Shown here: positions 7,322 to 10,720 of the stretch, one piece after another
Position numbering within the stretch: position 1 is the stretch's first letter
Layout: every line of letters begins with the position of its first letter
Assembly: GCA_024811115.1 (NCBI GenBank)
Contig: JAKOGH010000487.1
Location: 1 to 10,720, forward strand
Source of the DNA: Terana coerulea
Taxonomy: Eukaryota > Basidiomycota > Agaricomycetes > Polyporales > Phanerochaetaceae
DNA: 10,720 nt
Direction of reading: 5' to 3'
Notes under the pieces: generated by a model
Database searches by the model: none
Seen by the model: the letters and a program-made list of their open reading frames with translations, nothing else
What the model was told of the DNA's origin: nothing
Position numbers and translations under genes: made by a program

Positions 7322-7330
7322 CTTCATTTG

Positions 7331-9240
7331 GCAGGCACTTCATCAAAGACGAGCCCGCAATGCGCAATGCCTCGTCGCTCTTGTGTCGATGGCGCAACAA
7401 AGTGCAGACATTAACAAAGTATCTATTAGACACGGAAGTCCGTCAGACAACACTAAATACAACGTACCGCAGGAGCTGTCTGCATGCCGGAGCGGGGAGT
7501 TTGGGTCTGGAACAGGCCGTTCTAACGGTAGCATGACGAGGTGGCAGGATTCGGCGAGACGGCATTGGCGTCGCTTGCAGCTGAGGGCTTCGCTCGCGGC
7601 ATCATGTCCATTCCGGGTATACTGACACGCAGTCGCCAATCGGTTTTGCCACGGCGGCGGCGAGCGGACGCTCCGAGGGCAAGATTCGGGGCAGGCTTCT
7701 AGCGCGCGATATTCGTCCGTCCCGTTCTCCTGGTAGGTGTAGGCTGCGCAAGGTCAGAGTTTTTTGTTGTTGTCTCCACACATGCATCCAATCCCTTTTG
7801 TAGTTTGTTATAAGACGAACAGTACTGCTACAAAATCGATTAGTAGCACAACGCAAGCAGATAACAGCACAACTGACTGGACGGCTCCTCCGGTGATTTC
7901 GACGTACACGAGATCGTCGGCGGCGGCCACTCGAAATTGCCTGGAGATCATCTCCGGCGTTCGCTTCCTCGTAAGCAGGCGTCGCGAGGTTGAAAGCGCC
8001 GCGGACGGCGTGGCGGCGGACTCGGGAGCAGCTTGCGGGGCGGTGATGAAGCACCATTTCTCTTGCTTCCACAGTTTTCTGTATGTTTTTCGTTCGTTTC
8101 AAGCAGTGCCAGCCGTTCATTTCAGAGCATTTGGATCCCGCCTGCTTGCAGGTCCGATGTGAACTTTGGGAAGTCGTTGGGAAGTCGGTACGCTCAGGGC
8201 CCTCATCCCTGCCGGCAAGCCGCACGTTCATCTCCATGCGTGGCTACCCCAAACCATGCGCCCTACCCGTTACGTGTGACGAGCCCAAGGATCGGGACTA
8301 TCGAGATGGTTGTGGAGGATCGGACGTGAGAGCAGCCTGGAAACACATAGACGCCCGTCGCGATTCGGATCTGGCTGCGCTCTTTGTGGCGTTCGGTGTT
8401 TGCCCGCCTTCCTCCCGCTATCATCGCTTGTCCCCGACCGTTCACCTGGACACCCAGGGACCGTCTCCCGTTGAGCACATTGTGGAGTAGTGGCAAGCAT
8501 GGTTTCCTCTCCACGTCAAGGCGCTTGGGCGGGCCTCAGACGGCTCTGTTTCCGCGGGTAGAACATGCCACGTATATTGTCCCTGTGCAACTTGCTCCCT
8601 CGAAACTTCAAGTTGAACGCCGGTCGAAGACTGACAGGAACAGCAAGACATTCGTGGGATGCGTCTCGAGGCGATGCCAACCTTTGATGTCCCTGGCTCG
8701 GCGTTTCCATCCAAGCGAGCCCGAGTGAGTAAGGGCGCCATCCTCAGGCTTCACTGGTGCGGTACGCAGATAGGTACGCAAGAGGCTACAAGCTCATGTC
8801 TGCATGCTGAGATTGTCACGCAGGTGATAAAATACAACTGAAGCGCAGAGAGCAGCCTCTCTCACTCAGCATCACGGCGGCGCGTGAGTCGTGCGGCCTG
8901 CATTCACAGATTTTGCATCGAGAATCAAGATTGGACGCAATTAGCGTTGCAGCCGGGTCGCCTCCGTCTCAGAAATAGGCAACGCTGCCACGAACTGCAC
9001 CTTTCTGGACCAGCCAAAGCGAGATCAGCTGCGACTGTGCCGACGACTCGGATACGTCGCATGCTTCTTTGGGTATTCCGCCGTGGCAGCATGATCAGCT
9101 CAATGCAGAATCAGGCGGCGGGGAAGGATATGTTACAAAGGATATATTGGAATTAAAATCATAGGTACGCATGCGGCATCTGCGCACATAGATAAAGCGA
9201 GAAAATAGGTACTTACCATCAAGCAGCCACTCTGACATGT
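7331..9240. other. Long region without a recognised gene
   Basis: Mixed-composition DNA. The longest frames are 211 codons (minus, 7602-8237) and 135 codons (plus, 8083-8490), overlapping on opposite strands. Neither has a family resemblance, a leader or a supporting promoter. Scattered donor-like motifs occur on both strands: GTGAGTAAG near 8725 plus, and GTAAGTACC near 9219 minus. It may carry exons of the same minus-strand unit as the tandem module, or only decayed repeats. Confidence 0.4.
7825..7877 (-). other. Candidate minus-strand intron (53 nt)
   Basis: Minus strand: donor GTCAGT (the same variant as module B intron 2), CTAAT branch-like site at 7843-7839 and a TTTTGTAGCAG acceptor. 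The T-rich segment translates into a hydrophobic run in one frame (7808-7951), which is better explained by an intron than by a membrane helix. Confidence 0.35.
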
Positions 9241-9278
9241 TTGCTGTCTCGAATCACACTGTTCGCACTGTTGCGTCG

Positions 9279-9372
9279 ATGACCATTGAAGAACACGCGC
9301 GGCTGCAGGAAGAACCGCTCGAAGCTGTACGACAGAAGACAAACACAAAACGAGGCAAGACGGTCATGCACG
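9279..9372 (+). CDS. Candidate first exon of an unrecognised small gene
   Basis: Starts at ATG in MTIEEHARLQEEPLEAVRQK and continues to a consensus GTAAGT donor, phase 1. The peptide is charged and helix-like with natural composition, unlike most chance frames here. Splicing the next intron gives a continuation of 23 codons. The second intron candidate then leads directly to a stop, for a 55-residue product. No family is recognised and no TATA box is obvious upstream. Confidence 0.25.
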
Positions 9373-9434
9373 GTAAGTACTCAGGTCCTACCATTGTCGT
9401 CGTAGTTCATATTTCTCACTCAAGCACCCTACAG
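9373..9434 (+). other. Candidate plus-strand intron (62 nt)
   Basis: Starts GTAAGT after GCACG, contains TCTCACTCAAG as a possible branch region and ends CACCCTACAG. Length and signals suit a basidiomycete intron. Confidence 0.45.
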
Positions 9435-9503
9435 CGACGTCGTACAAAGGTCAAGTCCGTACTTTGCGCTGGGAGATCAATCGTCTCGCCGGACTTTTGC
9501 CAT

Positions 9504-9556
9504 GTACGTCACCCTACCGGCTTCAAAGCGGCCTCGCTAACGGCAGTTCTTCACAG
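9504..9556 (+). other. Candidate plus-strand intron (53 nt) with CTAAC branch site
   Basis: Starts GTACGT, has a perfect CTAAC at 9537-9541 and ends GTTCTTCACAG. It lies 69 nt after the preceding candidate intron, giving a short exon at 9435-9503. Confidence 0.45.
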
Positions 9557-9585
9557 CCTGAGCGTCCGGCGTTCCAAAAAGTCGG

Positions 9586-9891
9586 ATGACCTGGGCCGTC
9601 ACGTCGTTCAGTGACGACCAGATCAGCTGGCTCCGCAAAGGCCTGGTGCTGCATGGCTGGCCTCTCGACATCGCGTTCGGCAATCCGCAAGATAGCGGGT
9701 GCCTCGACGAGTTGAACCGAATCTACGCCGGGTTCGAGAGCGGGCAGATCTATTTTGCGAAGCTGGCACGTGAAGAAGCTGACGCCCTCGGACCAAAGGA
9801 GTTTTGTCCGACGGCGCGGCGGTGGGGCTGCGACAAGCGAGCCGATGCATTTGCCACGTTACCGCGATGCCTGCGTGCGACACGCTCATGA
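9586..9891 (+). CDS. Unrecognised 101-codon open frame
   Basis: Begins ATG in MTWAVTSFSDDQISWLRKGL and ends with TGA. The first 70 residues have balanced, protein-like composition with aromatic and charged residues (for example GQIYFAKLAREEADAL near residues 53-68); the C-terminal 30 are arginine- and alanine-rich. No signal peptide or membrane segment. It lies 30 nt after the candidate intron ending at 9556, but in that exon its frame is closed upstream by a TGA, so it would have to start here. It could be a small gene, a terminal exon in a model I cannot resolve, or a gene remnant. Confidence 0.3.
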   Translation: MTWAVTSFSDDQISWLRKGLVLHGWPLDIAFGNPQDSGCLDELNRIYAGFESGQIYFAKLAREEADALGPKEFCPTARRWGCDKRADAFATLPRCLRATRS

Positions 9892-10237
9892 CGGAAGACA
9901 CGTCAGGATCACATCAAGTCAGCAGAGACAGTGACAGAGTCTCTGTAATCATTTGTTTTGTAATGGTGTTTTCTCCAAGTTGCTTCACACCTATCTATGT
10001 AGTACTTGCATGATCTATCTTTGCATGTAGCTCACTATAGCCTTTAGAATTAATGCAGGTCTGTTTTGCAGTATTGAATTGGATTGACACAAAATGCCTG
10101 CTGGTGTCATTTACGCACACCTCTAGCAAGTGAAATCCGTTGCCACGCCATCACAATTCCCTAACTCTCACGCTGTCATGATATCATCCCAAAACAGATA
10201 CAGTGCTTTGCATAACAAATGACAGTCGCCGAAGTTT
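9892..10237. other. AT-rich spacer, no gene seen
   Basis: AT-rich sequence between the 101-codon frame and the inverted-repeat element. It contains T-rich runs (around 9950-10080) and a short TTGCATG direct repeat near 10005-10027. It could hold the 3' UTR of an upstream plus-strand transcript. No start, splice or promoter signal stands out. Confidence 0.45.
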
Positions 10238-10298
10238 CGTCGCTTGTTTGTCCTGTACAAACATTCCCTTATTAGGTGAAAATGATCGTCACATCCAG
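10238..10298 (+). repeat. Left terminal inverted repeat (61 bp)
   Basis: Begins CGTCGCTTGTTTGTCCTG and ends GTCACATCCAG; identical to the reverse complement of 10659-10719. The base just outside (T at 10237) does not pair with the base just outside the right arm (G at 10720), which marks the likely outer boundary. Confidence 0.9.
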
Positions 10299-10429
10299 TC
10301 ACCGTGCCTGGCTTGAGCAACGCGGCGTGACGGTTGCGACCAGTGTCTCCACTGTGTCCTCTAGAGTCTACGCTTGCTGTCGTTCACCTACAGCGTCCTC
10401 TACGGTGCGACCACAACCCGTGCATTATA

Positions 10430-10442
10430 GAGCATATTAGCT
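10430..10442 (+). repeat. Internal inverted repeat, left arm
   Basis: GAGCATATTAGCT here is the exact reverse complement of 10560-10572. Similarity continues imperfectly on both sides, roughly from GCATTATAGAGC to ATATATCACAC on this arm. The whole element therefore looks like a decayed long hairpin whose outer 61 bp stayed perfect. A small central stem GGAATTGG/CCAATTCC (10471-10478 and 10489-10496) closes the middle. Confidence 0.7.
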
Positions 10443-10559
10443 ACGGTATATATCACACCTGTATTGAGCGGGAATTGGCCGAAAAGCTCCAATTCCGAGT
10501 CCCCGCCAAAATCAGAGAGCGCCGGCCTATTTTGAGGCATTTATTGTGGTATTTATCGC

Positions 10560-10572
10560 AGCTAATATGCTC
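10560..10572 (-). repeat. Internal inverted repeat, right arm
   Basis: AGCTAATATGCTC, partner of 10430-10442. The pair is centred about 22 bp to the right of the centre of the terminal repeats, so the two halves differ by indels. Confidence 0.7.
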
Positions 10573-10658
10573 TTATGCTGCCTCTTGTGTATTGCTGAAC
10601 GCACCTTGGCGGTTTGTTGGCGGCACTCCCAGAGCTGAAAACGAGTGACAGATGAGCT

Positions 10659-10719
10659 CTGGATGTGACGATCATTTTCACCTAATAAGGGAATGTTTGT
10701 ACAGGACAAACAAGCGACG
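10659..10719 (-). repeat. Right terminal inverted repeat (61 bp)
   Basis: Reverse complement of 10238-10298 with no mismatch. It ends one base before the window edge. Confidence 0.9.
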
Positions 10720-10720
10720 G

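Larger units (their letters stand above)
6481..7330 (-). repeat. Tandem module copy B (about 850 bp)
   Basis: This is the head-to-tail partner of 5619-6480. The minus-strand order is intron 69, exon 176, intron 66, exon 188, intron 50, exon 72, intron 79, exon 149, and then directly the 69-nt intron of copy A. The two copies would thus form one continuous exon/intron series if transcribed together. Differences include many C/T and G/A changes plus small indels, some of which shift the frame between copies. Confidence 0.75.
10238..10719. mobile_element. MITE-like element with perfect 61-bp terminal inverted repeats
   Basis: The ends 10238-10298 and 10659-10719 are perfect reverse complements over 61 bp, enclosing 360 bp with no credible gene. 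Size, long TIRs and AT-rich core fit a non-autonomous DNA transposon. Within the TIR is a 7-bp stem TGTTTGT/ACAAACA with a 5-nt loop (10245-10263), a possible transposase-binding palindrome. The target-site duplication cannot be judged because only one base follows the right end. Perfect arms suggest a recent insertion. The superfamily is not assignable by eye. Confidence 0.8.

Noticed and set aside
5619..7330. RIP-type mutation of the tandem duplication
   Set aside because: Many differences are C/T or G/A transitions, but GC content stays high, CpG remains frequent in both copies and splice signals survive. That is not the heavy AT shift expected from strong RIP.
7602..8237. 211-codon minus-strand frame as a gene
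   Set aside because: The composition is arginine- and serine-rich, no domain is recognised, no promoter or leader is seen, and it runs across a credible intron candidate at 7825-7877. It is probably noncoding or parts of several exons in mixed frames.
8083..8490. 135-codon plus-strand frame
   Set aside because: Some stretches look natural, but it overlaps the 211-codon frame on the other strand. Its first codons lie in a T-rich run, and no family or start context supports it.
10238..10719. Helitron or LTR-type element at the right edge
   Set aside because: The termini are inverted, not direct, repeats. They show no TG...CA long terminal repeat pattern and no 3' CTRR with hairpin, so a TIR DNA element is the better reading.

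Overview
The window reads as nuclear DNA of a mushroom-forming basidiomycete (Agaricomycetes). The evidence is one intact gene for a DUF6699-type protein, a family I know mainly from that group. Further support comes from several short (49-79 nt) GT-AG intron-like segments, most with a CTNAY-like branch site, TATA boxes 75-150 nt before ATGs with pyrimidine-rich leaders, and GC-rich codons in the one clear gene. There are no bacterial-style operons, ribosome binding sites, tRNAs or rRNAs.

Layout. 1-1600: GC-rich sequence with many small overlapping open frames but no convincing gene; it holds a diverged 53-bp direct repeat and two GC-rich palindromes. 1615-1902: two good plus-strand intron-like segments separated by an open 183-nt exon-like stretch. 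2032-2976: the only confident gene, with TATA box, CT-rich leader and an intronless 264-codon DUF6699 CDS. 2977-3460: its 3' flank. 3467-3660: a 25-bp minisatellite with an alternating 50-bp period. 3661-4590: AT-richer intergenic DNA with several hairpins. 4597-5308: weak small-gene signals, including a minus-strand TATA box, CT-rich leader, ATG and two intron-like segments. 5619-7330: two head-to-tail, diverged copies of a block of about 850 bp. Each copy keeps four minus-strand intron-like cassettes of matching length (69/69, 66/66, 50/50, 78/79 nt). 7331-9240: no recognisable gene, one more minus-strand intron candidate. 9279-9891: plus-strand exon/intron-like segments and a 101-codon open frame, unrecognised. 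9892-10237: AT-rich spacer. 10238-10719: a 482-bp MITE-like element bounded by perfect 61-bp inverted repeats, running almost to the window edge.

Overall this is one conserved gene in a repeat-rich, intron-littered, mostly unassigned neighbourhood. I see no evidence that the elements work together as a pathway. The most unusual structure is the tandem duplicated multi-intron module on the minus strand at 5619-7330, which keeps its splice-site architecture but not a clear reading frame.
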